Positions 28,090-60,044 of a stretch of 64,000 nucleotides of DNA are shown piece by piece. Positions within the stretch are counted from its first letter, which is position 1. The number at the start of each line of letters is the position of its first letter. This stretch comes from Eleginops maclovinus. Lineage: Eukaryota; Chordata; Actinopteri; Perciformes; Eleginopidae. The stretch lies in NCBI RefSeq assembly GCF_036324505.1, contig NC_086357.1, positions 19,532,793 through 19,596,792 on the forward strand, given 5' to 3'. The notes under the pieces were generated by a model. The model was not told where the DNA came from, did no database searches, and worked only from the letters and a program-made list of their open reading frames with translations. The position numbers and the translations under genes are program-made.

Positions 28090-28215
28090 GACTTCTTACT
28101 AAAGTGTCGCAACCCACTCCTCACTGCATTTTGTTGTAACTGCATTTCGTTGTCCTAGTACTTGTACTCTGTGCAATGACAGTAAAGTTGAATCTAATCT
28201 AATCTAATCTAATTA
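28090..28215 (+). repeat. Retroelement-like 3' tail with (AATCT)n
   Basis: CATTTTGTTGTAACTGCATT, TTTCGTTGTCCTAG and TGCAATGACAGTAAAGTTG lead into a short AATCT/TAATC tandem tail (28191-28215). Such AATAAAG-like plus pentamer-tail ends are typical of fish non-LTR elements or SINEs. The body is too short to assign a family. Confidence 0.45.
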
Positions 28216-30989
28216 AATTGACACAAACTGGACATTAGATATGCTCCTAACATGTTTCCCGTTGTTTATATAGGGCCTCTCTGAGTGACCCCACCTATTA
28301 CATTTGATCCCCTTGAAGGTCCTGGGGGCCCCAAGTCTTTATATACACTGTTTTTCTTGTTTTTTAAAGGATTATAGCTGTCTATCTTCATTTTATCCAT
28401 ATTTACACAGGTATGATAAAGGGCCAAAAACTACCTCTGTTTTCGCAATAAGGGTTTTCGGCTTCACTCATTTTACAGAAGGACTGACTTTTTTGGACAA
28501 AGTACATACGTTATTAAAGAGAAAATATATTTTAAAAGGGATATTTAATTTGAATAACATAGAGAATGTTCTGCTAATAGAAATACCTATTACCTAATAC
28601 TTTAAAGTTAGTTCAAGGTTTAGTACATTGGTTGTTTTTGCAGTTTATTTTAGTTGTATTTATTAAAAACAATGCTTTAAAAGAATAACTCCATATCATT
28701 TAAAAGTGGCTGCATTCAATAATAATACATATTTTATCATAAATCTGTAAAGAATCTATCATTGTCGACATTATTATTATTTTTTAGTTGGCATTTCATT
28801 GGCAAGGAACAAAGGGTTGCTCTGCTGTCAGTTAAAGTTTAATGTATTTAGGGGATAAACCAACCCTCAGATCCCTAGCCAACCACTCTCTAATACCTCA
28901 GGACATCACATACGTATGCACTTTTTTGACACTATCACTGAAGCAATTGAACAAGTGACTGACTGCAGCTGAGCAGTAGCTTAATTTAACTGTACATGAG
29001 TCTGTTGCTCATAAGTGTGCGGTTAAGGACTCAAACAAACATTACTTAGCATAATAACAATCCTGTTCCTACATCCTTTTTCTCACATAATCCCTGTGCC
29101 TCCCTGACCTTTTCCAGCAGCCTCATCAGAGGAAATGTTTTTGACAGAGACTCAGTAAAAACTTTGTTTTGGAGAGAGATGAACTGATGCCTCCTCCTCT
29201 CAAGTACAGAAAAGACAAAACGGTCTCACATTACAGCCAGGATTTTGAGGAAGAATGGATGCTCTGGTTAGAGGAAAAAGAAAAAAACAAGTATAGCTTT
29301 TATATATTTAGTTTTATCATTCAGAAAACTTTGTGATAAACACAATTATTTTATTGGTGGAGTCGACACCATGTGTGTTCGCATGTTGATCAGACAGAAA
29401 TCATTTTGTGCAATCCTGCAAGACATTTATGTGAATGGAAAAATCAATGTGTGATAATTGATGGGTCTTTTACAGGAGATAATGCTTCGAGGAAGTTAAA
29501 TTAGAGATTTGGTTTCAGTATGTAAGCCATTAGAGCCTTTAAGAGTGGTCTGTGTTACTCACGTTATGAGGAATGATCGGGGAAGATATTAAATGACAGA
29601 ATGAATCTGGCCCTTGAAGAGGCTTGACTCTCTACCATCTACACTATGCACACACTATTCAATATATGATTCTTGCTCCTTTTTATGTTTGTTTATGTCA
29701 TGTTGTTTCTCAAATAATATCAAATGCTGATTGAAAAAAAATACGTCCTGGCTTGAATTTATGTTTAATAACTGTAATGGTGAAGAGACATTCTTCCAGC
29801 AAGCATGTTTTCTGTGTGAGGACAGCTCTGCACACGTAATGAAAACAGGAGCTTGTTATTTCAAACTCTCCTCCAGGGCACCCTGTGGGATGGCAGGAGA
29901 CTTGTGTTAAATGAATATATTGATATGGCAGCATACAGCACTTCATGTGGCACCTATAGCACTCATGACCAACTGCACAAACTTTATGAGCAGTTAGTGA
30001 GGATTTCCAGACCAGGAACTGGTTAGCTATTATGAGAGGTGTAAAGATAACAAGTTCCCCTTACAGTTAATAGTCATATCAAGCATTCACCACTTGTTGG
30101 ATGAGCCTCCTTTTTCTACTTTTGACTGATTACAGGTTACCACAGCATTCACCTCAGTTTCCGTAATGTTTGGTAAAAATGAATAATAAAATCATTCACT
30201 CCCTGGGGTCAAAAGAAGCCACCGCATAATTGTTTGTTGTTACTTAGTAAACAAGTATTATATTTCTCGCACAGTGTTTGGGTTACTGGCGTTTGAGTTT
30301 AGGGCGGGGTAATACTCCATCCATGCCAAAAGTCCTTTGCATGTGGCGGTCACATTTGTCAAAAAATGAAAACACATTAGCTTTTTTAATGGGTCTCAGT
30401 CTGTGTTTAACAACAGAAAATGAAAGACATCAAATCATGCATGAATAAATAGAGGCCAAATTACAAGTGATTAGATGTTATGAGATAAAATACTCTCCAA
30501 CAATTATACACATACAGATCAGCTTACAAGTCCTGCAGAGTACTACTATGATAACAGTTCAGCAATGTCTTCATTGGCTCTGGTTACTGCTCTTAAAATA
30601 TTTGTCAGAAACCTGTTATAAAGTCAAATAAACTGGGGGCGTGGAGTATCAAATATTAAGTTAATTTTACATGAATTCTATTGAGGAGATACATTGGAAA
30701 TGTAGGAGTGTTGTTGAAGATTGACTCATATATGTGAAAATAAGTCAATACATCGCTGCTTCTGATGCTTTGATATTGTATTTTGTATGTAATAAATACC
30801 ATATATCACATGGTATCAGCAGTCCTCTAAACTGTGGCTAGGTACAAAACTAAATCACTGGAGTAGATCTTTAATATATTGTTTTACCTTTTATGATAGT
30901 GCTGCCATTTGGAGGAACATCTGCTGAAACTTTTCATTCAAGTGTGCTAAATGTGATGCATAACTAGTTAGAATCGGAGGATGAAACCC

Positions 30990-31215
30990 TCTTTATTGGT
31001 CACACACATGCACACAGCAGAGCACACACAGTGAAATGTGTCGTCTGCATTTAACCCATCCTAGTACTAGGAGCAGTGGGCAACTATTGTGCAGCGCCCA
31101 GGGAGCAATGGGGAGTGGGGGATTGGAGGTGTCCGGTGCCTTGCTCAAGGACACCACAGCAGGGCCTAGGAGGTGAACTGGGACCTCTCCAAGTAGCAGT
31201 CCACCTTCCATATTA
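30990..31215 (+). repeat. Common teleost dispersed repeat, copy 1
   Basis: The order GTGAAATGTGTCGTCTGCAT, TTAACCCATCC, GGAGCAGTGGGCA, TGTGCAGCGCCC, CCTTGCTCAAGGACACC and GTGAACTGGGACC matches a very abundant fish repeat that I recognise by this phrase series. The same series in more decayed form is at 38575-38770 inside kit, in the same orientation. The family name is uncertain. Confidence 0.6.
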
Positions 31216-31910
31216 AACCAATTTAAAGGTATTATAATATTAATAATATTCAATATATATCAGAATCGGGTTGACTACCAAGTATAGGTTTACACAATAC
31301 AATACGAGGAATTTGCTATGGTGTTAAAGGTGCACAGAACACACACAGAGAAAGGTTGCAAAACATTTTACTATTATAAAACTATTTTAAAGAATATTGT
31401 AACGTGAAAAATAAAGACGATATTTGTAAAATAAAGTTGAATATACAAGAAACTGCAGACACTAAAATAAAAACATATATGACAAATAGTATTCAAATTG
31501 GAGGGCTGTGCAGATTTTAAAAAGAGGTAGTGTGAGGTAGAACTGTGAAACGTTTGTGCATATCCAGAAGGTTAAAAACACTCATAAATGGCCAGAATTT
31601 GACAGAGGATATGACAAATGATGTGCAGCCAAATGAATTAACTTAAAGAGCATGTTTGATGTGGTTGGCAGAGTGGATTGTTTTGGGTGTTTTCAATAAA
31701 GATGGAATTGCTCATTGCTGTCAACGTTAAGCGACCAACAATTAATACGGTCTCCTTGTTTTATAGCCCATGTAAAACTAAGCCAACTCTAGAAGCCTGC
31801 GAGTGCGTGCCAGCTTTGACAAACAGTCATGTGTGGTATCATGAGGCGGCAAAAGACAAAGGGTCATTATGTGATGTTCTTGTCTCCATTTGGGATTTGT
31901 TGGGTTTTCA

Positions 31911-31954
31911 TGTGTGTGCGTGTGTGTGTGTGTGTGTGTGTGGGGGGGGGGGGG
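31911..31954. repeat. (TG)n followed by a G run
   Basis: About 31 bases of TG repeats run directly into 13 consecutive G residues (31942-31954), a compound simple repeat about 500 bases upstream of the kit start. Confidence 0.9.
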
Positions 31955-32100
31955 ATAAATCACTATAAGATTTAATGGAGAACTATTGTTATGTTGTACA
32001 CTTAAGTGAGGGCGATGGTTTTTGTTAACAAATGTGAGTAATCATAACACATGACAACGACTCCATGTCTGAATCTATATGCTGTTCTGTCAATCTGTAC

Positions 32101-32480
32101 GTGCGCTTGGTCTTTCTCTCTCGGAAGCAGATAGCAGATAGCAGGTCCCAAACGCCTCCCTCTCTGTGTTTGGCATGAGTAATAAGCTCCACCACTGGCT
32201 CCTATAAACGCTTTGTTGACGCCACAGTCAGTCAGATCTACCTGGTCCGCCTGTGTCGTCCCCTCTGGCGCGCTCCAGGAGAACAACATGTTTGCATACA
32301 GGCGACGACTGCTGCTTTTGCGAGCTGTACTGTGCATCTGCGCCTTTAAAGACTTATAAGTGCGCCTCTATCAGAGCCCGCAGTCAACTTCCCACAACTC
32401 CGAGGAGCTCTGCGAGTAGAGTAGAGACAACCAGAGAGGCACTGGCTCATCTTCACGGCTAGACCCATGGAATAATAACT
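32101..32480 (+). promoter_or_regulatory. kit: kit promoter and 5' UTR region
   Basis: A GC-richer block immediately precedes the kit signal-peptide exon. TATA-like CTTATAAG lies at 32353-32360 and another, CCTATAAA, at about 32200-32207. The former would place transcription start about 32385, giving a 5' UTR near 95 bases. No intron is required between this UTR and the ATG, in line with known KIT genes where exon 1 holds both. The exact start site is inference. Confidence 0.5.
32467..32475 (+). promoter_or_regulatory. kit: Two-codon upstream ORF in the kit leader
   Basis: ATG GAA TAA at 32467-32475 is followed, after TAACT, by the kit start ATG at 32481. The upstream ATG has A at -5 and C at -3 but G at +4, so its context is moderate. 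The main ATG context is TAACTATGG with A at -4 and T at -3. A minimal uORF ending five bases before the main start could reduce or meter kit translation. Function is inferred. Confidence 0.55.
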
Positions 32481-50945
<18,465 letters not shown>

Positions 50946-50971
50946 TTAAACATTGTTGTTCACTTTCTTTT

Positions 50972-50972
<1 letters not shown>

Positions 50973-51058
<86 letters not shown>
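50973..51058. repeat. (GT)n microsatellite
   Basis: About 86 bases of pure GT just beyond the inferred kit poly(A) site. Confidence 0.97.
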
Positions 51059-51059
<1 letters not shown>

Positions 51060-51565
51060 AACATGTCCCCTAAGGAGTCCATACAAATATATATTATATA
51101 TATACAGTATATGTCTTTTTTACTGTGGGATGAGGGTCGACATTTTAGTGTAAACCAAAGTAATGGATGACACCCAATCTGATTTTATTTAGCTATTCTT
51201 CTTACTCTAATCTAAATCCTTTGGCTAAAGCCCAGAAAGGGACATCTGGTCGTGAGGGGAAAGCCGTGAGGAGGACCGCAGCACTGTGAGCAGACAAGCG
51301 TGGGCAGAGTCCATTGTTTTAGGATCTAACTGATAAGAGACAAGAAGGAAATCCCACCATTGAACTAAATGTTTGTTTGTCAGATTTACGGAAGTTTAAT
51401 AGAGAGAATGGCTTAGACCTATCTTTGTAGTTTCATTGTAATTAGGCCAGTAGTGCAATATAGACATTCAAGGCAATTCTTTCAGTATAAAATATAGCCT
51501 GCAACATTGAAATCAGTTAGATCTAAAAAGAGTGTTTATCATTTAGCCTTTCAGTAGGATTGGAA

Positions 51566-52156
51566 TATGTACGGTGGCCCACAGGTGCAAATGTGCTACA
51601 AAGGCCCGAAACATTTCCGGGAGAAATGTTCTTCATCTTCAGAAACAATGCAAATATAAAAACACAAATGTTCAAAAACACATGCAAATGAAGAAACATC
51701 TTCACCTACTTGACAACACATGTGCAGCATTTACTACAAGCGCTGTATAAACAAAACCCTGCGAATACTAAATCCTGCAAAAAGCGTAGCAAGAAACGTA
51801 AACGCTAAAATGAAAAAGAACGGTCACTGTTGGCTCAGTTGGCTTGTTTCATGATTATACGTATTATGTCAGAATATTGTAAAAGAATAGGCTAGCTATT
51901 GAAGACTTTCAAGGTTCAAGGGTTTTGACTATCATGTGCACAGTAGCTACAGTGTAGTTATGGCAATGAAAATCTTTGTTCCGAGCTCTTCCAACAATGT
52001 AACTAAATATGACATAAGACAAAATAAGTCTCTTCATTTGCATGTGTTTTGGCCCATTTGTGATATTTATATTTGCATCATTTCTGAAGCTGCAGTGCGG
52101 TTCTCCCAATGGAAATGTTTTTGGCCATTGTAGCACGTTTGCACCTGTCGGCCATT
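51566..52156. mobile_element. MITE-like element with long terminal inverted repeats
   Basis: The left arm (51566-51700: TGGCCCACAGGTGCAAATG, TGCTACAAAGGCC, AAACATTTCC, CTTCAGAAACAATGCAAATA, CATGCAAATGAAGA) matches the reverse complement of the right arm (52025-52156) over about 130 bases with some mismatches and small gaps. The 320-base middle has no coding capacity and includes GACTATCATGTGCACAGTAG, perhaps another inserted repeat. This is the structure of a non-autonomous DNA transposon. Target duplications are unclear. Confidence 0.6.
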
Positions 52157-53532
52157 AAAATATTTGTATATAACAACATAGGGGGAATTTATCTCCCAGG
52201 ACGGACAGATGCTCAGTTAATAACATGCTTTTATGATTATGACATTAGTACATAGAGTAAAAAGAGAAGTATGGGCAGAGTGTTGAAAGATGAAAAGTGA
52301 AAGTCCCACGTGAGTTAAAGCCCAAAGAAGCATAACTAGGGGCCGGATCAAGGCAAGCCTGAACCAGACCCAACTGTAAGCTTTGAGCCTTGTGTTAATG
52401 CGGAGAGACTGTCAGCCCTACGGACACAAACTAGGAGATAGTTCCATGGAAGCTGTAAATTCATGTTGTATCGTGAACGTAAATGTTAATGTTGCCGCAA
52501 GCATGCTGCAATACTATTACATAAAACTCATACCTTTATTGTAGTCTTTTTTTTAAATCCCACTATCATGCAGAAGAGCCATCATCTACCACCTGATAAG
52601 TCTCTTGGGACGAGATCTTACTCGAAAAATGTATAATATATTATATGAAGAAAAAATCTGTAAAAAAACATGTGATGGACCCCTGTTTTTTGTCCCCTGT
52701 CAAAATGTGCCGGCTGCGATTGCTCAACCCCCTGTGGTTCCTTGCTCTGGTTGTAAATTTGATAAGCATGTCACACTCCTTCCGACGCTGTTTGTGGTAA
52801 ATCTGGCAGTTTAATGTGAAACACCTCCTGAATGTTTTTAAGTTTCTCAGCACAGGAAGATCATTTTTCTGTTTAAGATTGTCAGTCATTTCTAGATTTT
52901 CAGAAATGTAATTATTAAGGCGAATACAAAGAATGCAAACCTCCGTCCCGCTTCTGTGAAGTTGCCTATTTGGAAAAGTATCGAGAGAAAAGAAACATTG
53001 AACAGTATACCTCTAGGGCCTCTATTAAATGACCTTCCTTGACCACATCACAATGTTTTTCAGTATCATGTGATGCTTCGTACCTTACCATGTGATGCTT
53101 GATGCAAGCTACTATGCGGCAAAGATATCATCAAGTTTTTGGTTAAAAAAAAAGGGTTTTCTTGATTTAGTACACCAGAACACATTCCCATACCCACTAG
53201 CCTCCCTTGGCTTTGCTGAGATGAATACAGCCATTGTCACTGACTTTGTCCTACATTAACCCAAATAAACCAACATAAAGTCCCTCAATTGTTTTTATTG
53301 TGGCCTTCTATCAGTTAACCGATGAGCTGGGGTGAGAAAGGACTGCAATGTGGGTCCACATATGGGTTAATATTCGGGTCACCACCACTTCCCATAATTG
53401 CTCAAGTTGCTCAGGAAACACGCACCCCTGTGTGCACCCTGAGCCGAGGAGGGGTGCTGCTGTGGCCTGCCAGCCCGAAACACCGAGACACACGGACCAC
53501 AAAGGGAGCAGGGAGGGTTGTCTGAGGATGAG

Positions 53533-53669
<137 letters not shown>

Positions 53670-54515
53670 GGGGGTGTTAAGGGGCAACATTTTATCTAAG
53701 GTACACTGCACTTCCTCATGTGTTAAGAGTGAACCTTCTGTTCCCAGAGAGTAACAGGCTCAGGCCACATGACTGCAGCAGATGGCTTCCATAACTGTGT
53801 TGTAAATATAAAAACACTTTACGAACTTGATGGATAAACTAAACTTTTTATATCGTTTAACATTTTATAGTGTTTTTTCGGGACATGTTTTTGTTGTATT
53901 CATTTTCAAGGGAATACTTAGCAACCTGGGGGACATTTCCTTAAGGGCTTCCAGAGAGTTTGATTTAAAAATGCTGCAACTTTCACATCTCTCTTTTTAT
54001 TATGCTGGTTGAGCAAAGAGACAGTTAATGCTAAGTTAGTTAGTCTGGATAAATGTGTGAGAAGACCTTTGTCAGATTGTTTTTACTGTACCTCTTTCAT
54101 ATGACTAGGGATGTCAACAAACATTCGGTACAGTTAAGTCAATCATTAATCTGATCCGTCTCCGCTCACCTCAGGCATGATGCCACAATGTTTGTGTGGG
54201 CACCAGTGCAACCTAACTGCCTTTATAACACACTATATCTCTGGATGTTAGTCGGTCAGTCAACAAATATGTTAATGAGTAACTTACAACCGTTATTCAA
54301 ATCAAAATGTAATATAATGCTTATCATTGACAGTACTCATGCCTGTAATGTCTCACAGTGTTAGACTCATTAGAAACCATGTAGTGTTATTCATTTGTTC
54401 TGAAGGTTTAACAATGTTACAGTACAATATGATTTCTGACTCACTTTCAGGTAATTATGCAATAGTGTTTTAGTATTTCATCACCTCCCTCAAAAACGCT
54501 CAGCTGTTCAATAGT

Positions 54516-54657
<142 letters not shown>

Positions 54658-55699
54658 GAAACATGTTTCCAAGTCTTTCTGTGTGCCGGAACATTCCGTT
54701 GGTCAGGAGGATATCACCTGTCTGCTTATCAAATATTTAACTGGTAATGCTAGGCTGACAAAAGCAGGGTATAGAGTTCATTTTAATCTCCAGTTTCATT
54801 AGAACTGGCGCATGGATGGTGATGTTTACCTCTGCCAAACATGCCATTCATGAGGTATCAAACTATTGTTTTCGCCATGGTTTTATCAGATCTTGGGAGA
54901 CATTGATCTCATGCTGCAGGACAGTGTGCTTTATCACAAGTGACACATTGTATACAGTTAATTTCCCTCTGTATTGCACAGTTGGATAACCTTGTATATT
55001 ACAGGAGGGAATACACATTTTATGATGTTTATCTATAACTGTCACATCTTTCAAACTACCTCCTCTCTTCTTTCAAATAAAACAATCCAATAACTGCCTA
55101 ACCATTGATATCCATTATGTAAAAATAATTGTTGCAGAAGTATATCTTCTACTGTGCACCTTCAAAAGGCAATGGACCACAAACAACTCTAAATCTCGAC
55201 TCTTTTTTTCTCTTTCTGGATTTTAAATCTCTAATAGCAAACATTGGTAATAACAATGGTCTGTGTTTTTTTTTTAATTGGGTGGCTGGAAAGTATTTAG
55301 GGACCTTCTGTACAAATGTGTTTTTCAGATCTGTTTTGCAAGATAACATTATTAAATAAAGATCCATAAACATGTGTACACACAGTGTGTTGCCATATGT
55401 TCGAGTGGCTCAGGTGATGAGGCCTTGGATTGTGGAATTTCAAGCAAGCTGTTTCTCATAGTCTCTAAACCCCTTCACATATGGTGTGAATGAGAGAGGA
55501 GATCTGGGAGCGCATGCATGACAAGAGGCAGGAAACCAGGGTGTTAAGGTCTTCATTATACACATGAGCAGTTCCCTGCTATAGCCCCACTCAATAACAA
55601 AAGTATGAATTCATAGTTTATAGTGAAACTCATTTTATATTTTATTTATCTCTCTCCTTGGTGGAACATGGTGGTACTAACAAGAATGAGGGAAAATAT

Positions 55700-56100
55700 G
55701 AACCTATTACTCCCATATTTGCTACTCTGCTCAGGCTCCAAGCCAATTGTATAAACTACAAAGCATTTAATGGTCAGGCCCTATAGAATATTTAAGAGCT
55801 CTGTGTACCCTATAATACCATCAGAGCATTGAGTTCCAAGTATACAAGTTTCCCTGTGGTTCCCACAGCCTCCAAAAGTTGAATAGCAGCCAGAGCCTTC
55901 AGCTATCAAGCGCGTCTTCTGTGGAAACCAGTTCCCAGTTTATGTGTGTGAGGCAGACATCCTCCCCACATCTAAGAGTAGACTTAGACTTGTTTGATAT
56001 AGCCCTCAGTTATGCTATAGGCTTAATCTACAGGATATTTGAAGGTCATTAGGCTGGATCTCCCCGCTTAAAGTATCATAACCTGCTCTGTTGACTTGAC
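55700..56100 (+). mobile_element. Decayed LINE 3' fragment (L2/Rex-like reverse transcriptase end)
   Basis: ACTACAAAGCATTTAATGG, TCAGGCCCTATAG, TGTGGTTCCCACAGCCTCCA, AAAAGTTGAATAGCAGCCAG, AGCCTTCAGCTATCAAG and CTGTGGAAACCAGTTCCCAG follow the order of the 3' coding end of an abundant fish non-LTR element, which encodes the motif series RAFSYQAPLLWNQLP. Stops and indels break the frame. It is 5' truncated and in the + orientation. Confidence 0.6.
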
Positions 56101-56390
56101 TTACTTTGAGTTGGTTTTTATTAAGTGAAAATAGATTTTGAGAAACACAAAATAACAATTACATTTTCGTTTAAAGATTCTATAGTAAGTTATTTCCCTA
56201 AAACATTTACGTTTCTGAAAAAGACAGTCAATACTTTCCTCGAAAAGGAGATGGATCAGAGAAGTTAACAAAAAAATTCCAATATATTCCCTTGGCTGTT
56301 CAGCCTTGTTTTTCTTTACTTTTTCATCTTAATAATACATTTCAAGAATGAAATCGAGTGACTTGGGAGGAAGAAAGTATTTTGCAGCAA

Positions 56391-56406
56391 CCCCCCCCCC
56401 CCCCCC
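56391..56406. repeat. C16 homopolymer
   Basis: Sixteen consecutive C residues. True length is likely uncertain in any assembly. Confidence 0.9.
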
Positions 56407-57802
56407 TCCATACACAATTATCTCTTCACCTTGTATAGTATGCAACAAACATCCTGTTTCTGCATCCATTATTTTGAGTGAGGATATCAGTCTTCCTTCC
56501 CGTTCAATCTGAGCTGTTAACAGCTAAATAAACATCCATCTGACGTCCTAGATCATTCAGATAACAATGTACCCGATTTTTTTTGCACATCAGTAAACTT
56601 TTGCAGATTTAATAAAAAAAGGACAGTATTTCCTAAAATTTCACAGTGATTGATTCAAGATTCAGGAGGTCCAAGATGCCTTTAATTGAATTATCGAAGG
56701 GAGTAAGATTATCCTGTTGTGGCTCCTTAAAATTCTAGCAATAATATTGGCAGTAAAATGTATTAAAATAGTACTATGCAATATAATACGATGCGTTGTA
56801 TAACTTTTGATTAAGTAAAAGAACTAAGCACTTCTTCCAAAACTGAAAAACCACAGTAATGCCTGAAGTTGTTTGTCATGCACACGCCTGGAGGAAGCCT
56901 TCTGTTAGCTGTTTTTGGCTTAAAATGTGTCTTGTGACACTTAAAGGAGTAGTAAGTTTTTGGGGTTTTCAGAAAAGCAATGAAAGTGTATGGCCATATT
57001 ATACCCTCCTTCTAGTGTTGCTTACATACACCTCCCCTAAAAAGTTAGGTGTCAGGTGCCGCTGAGTTCTTCTCTCAAAACCTTTAAAGTGACAGCAGAG
57101 TGAAGTCACCTTGACACATTTTTGTCTATGAGCAAACAACAACTTTACCAATTAGTAGAAATTCCCAATTTGCTACACTGGAGGCATGTTTATGTACAAT
57201 CCACGACTGGATGTCATTTGAAAATTCTTCCAAAAGACCAATATTGATCCAATAAGACCAAATTATTTGCAGCTTTTTTTGAGTTGAAGAGTTTTATGAA
57301 TAAACACAGCTGTAGCATGCAACAATTTGCTGTTCTGATTCAATAGATTTAATTTTATAACTCTTTCCTGATCTTATTTTATTAGGAATTGTAAAAAAAA
57401 AAAAACAGACCAAAGACTCATCTTTATTGTTGTATGTCCCCATTACTGCTGTAGTTTCCCTGCCAGGTTTTCCCTTTTAGGTAGGAGAAAACACATCTGC
57501 AGTGTGGCTGGGGAATGACGTGAGTGTCCGGTGAGAGCGCTGATAACCTGAGAGGGTCTCTTTCCTGTACAGCTGTGCTTGACCGGCACAACAACACTTG
57601 AATGAATGCATTATTTACCAAAGACACATGCACATACACACTTACACACAAAGAGGTACCGGTGACTTAGATACCTCTCTTTTCCTTGATATGAAGTGTA
57701 GTCACTGTAGTTGGACATTCCTTTTTTTCGAAGGAAGGAACCAACAGTGTTATCATGACAGAGAGAAAAACATCCTGAGGATCACTACTTTCTTTCCCCC
57801 CC

Positions 57803-57803
<1 letters not shown>

Positions 57804-57834
<31 letters not shown>
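57804..57834. repeat. Short (CA)n microsatellite
   Basis: About 15 CA units following a C-rich run. Confidence 0.92.
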
Positions 57835-57837
<3 letters not shown>

Positions 57838-59953
57838 CAGCAATTACTCAGCCACCCCGCCGACTTTTAATATCTTACAGCAAAGTGACCTCATGAGAAA
57901 TTTGTGAATGGACACACCAGCCGGGGTTCTTATCAGGCTCTGCAGATTTCAGACCCTCGTAGGGCTATGAGACACAATAACAGTGAGGCAGCACATCCTG
58001 CTTCTCTCAATACATAATGGATAATTGAACAATCAATTGTTGGGATTTTAGAGTTGACTTGTGCAGAAATCCTTCAGTTCATGCCCTGATACGAGCTGCT
58101 GATAGTGGCATCACACTAACAATGTTTGGCTGGAGCCGGGACATTTTATATCAATGTACACCAAACTAACTGTTGCAAACAAAGTCATGATACAAAGTAC
58201 CATGGGAAATTTAAACGCTCTGTGCTATTAGATGACACATTCACATTAGAATAATCCCCTGGCAGTGTTTGCTTTCACACTATTGCATCAATAAGCATTT
58301 GTTTATCTTCTCTGATATGTTATAATTTCAAGTCACCTAACTTTGAAAAACACTCCTACACATTCCTTAAAAGAAACACACAGAGTACTTTAATTGTATT
58401 GTTTATTTAGCTTTCCCTCTTATTTCCAAAGACTCTAATTTGTAACATTGGTTTCATTGCCTTTTATGTGGTTCACACATACAAATGCCAGCATCTTCAT
58501 GTTTGTGACTTTTAAACAATAAATTCTACTTGCCTCTGTTTACTATCTCAACCCATTTCAGTAACCCTACATTCTTTTCCCATTTTCCTTTGTAAAAAAA
58601 TGTAGATATAGTGACATCTTGATAAAGTTAACCTCCTCTTTTTATGGGTTTCACAATAACAATATAAAACCTGACTGATTGTGTGTGTTGATAAATGAAG
58701 ACAGTGATATATATACTTCAGTTTTTACAGTCACTAGCTGAGCTGTGAGTTCACCCTGTTACATCATCTAGAGGGCCATTTGTCTGAAACATAATATAAT
58801 GCAGTGACTTTGAACCAGGGTCACATTTCCCCAGGAACTACTCCTGCAGTTATTTGTTAGTAGTTGAAAAGATTGGAAAGTAGCCAGTAGGAAAAGTTGA
58901 AATAGTAATCTATACGTAATTGGTAGTGTAAATTAAAATGAATACATTTGATAAAAAATCAAACAGCTATCTTAAATAAATGGGAAAGTAGACATTTTGG
59001 CTATAAACGAAAAGGATCATTGCAGCATGAGCAACTATTTAATATTTCTGACCATCTTTATACTCTCACTTGGTCACTTTATGCATGTTTCAATCAAAGC
59101 TTCAAATTCAACACTGGAGTAAAGTGACGTACTTAGTGTTGTAGTAAAATGTGTGTCTATCAATCTTGTGTTAACCCCTGACCTTTTCTTCAGAACATCT
59201 AACTAAAAACCCATCAAAAACCTCATTGACTTCAAGAAGAAAGACCTGGATGTGTCAACATGTTAACTCATTTTAGGGTTTTTCATTCCTACTGAAGTCT
59301 ATGACCTCACTAAAACATCTAACCATATCACAACATGTATGAAAAACTGCATCAAAACAAATGTATTGCTAGGCTGCACCCAATCACAAACGGCATGCAC
59401 GCCTTTATTTTGTGTTGCTGGAACAACTGCCCTGCGACCCTGCGGCACATCCTGCAGGCGACTGGCAGGTCAGACAGGTTGATATGAAAATGGATTAGAG
59501 TCTGCACCCGGAGGCTGTAACTCCCCTCACTGCTCCTGCCAGACCTCAGCTCCCCTTCCAGGCCTCGGGCGGCAGCTAACTGCCACAAATCGTCCAATTT
59601 ATTCCGCCCAGCACACCATATCATATTATTGTTCATTTGAGATTCAGTTTCTGTAATAATCTCATCATCTCAGCTTGTATTTCAATTTAACTTTTGTCTG
59701 ACTCAAAATCTAGAGGCAAATTTGCTCTGAGGAGACCTCTTCCCTCACTGCCTTCAAACACCGAAATGCCATTAGATTAGATTTTCCACTAAATTTTTGT
59801 TGTGTATCTCAGAAGTCAATCTTGACTGCAAGCCAGTAAAGTGAGTGACAGGCTTGTATAAGCAGCATTTAAAAAGCTTGTGGGGTATGACAAGAATATG
59901 AGATAAGGCTGCTATGGGGCTGTCGGTGAAACAAGCATATCTTATCAAATCAA

Positions 59954-59957
<4 letters not shown>

Positions 59958-60042
<85 letters not shown>
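59958..60042. repeat. (GT)n microsatellite
   Basis: About 85 bases of pure GT. Confidence 0.96.

Positions 60043-60044
<2 letters not shown>

Noticed and set aside
32002..32337. A minus-strand 111-codon frame over the kit promoter
   Set aside because: Overlaps GC-rich promoter sequence, has no recognisable domain, and is likely chance.
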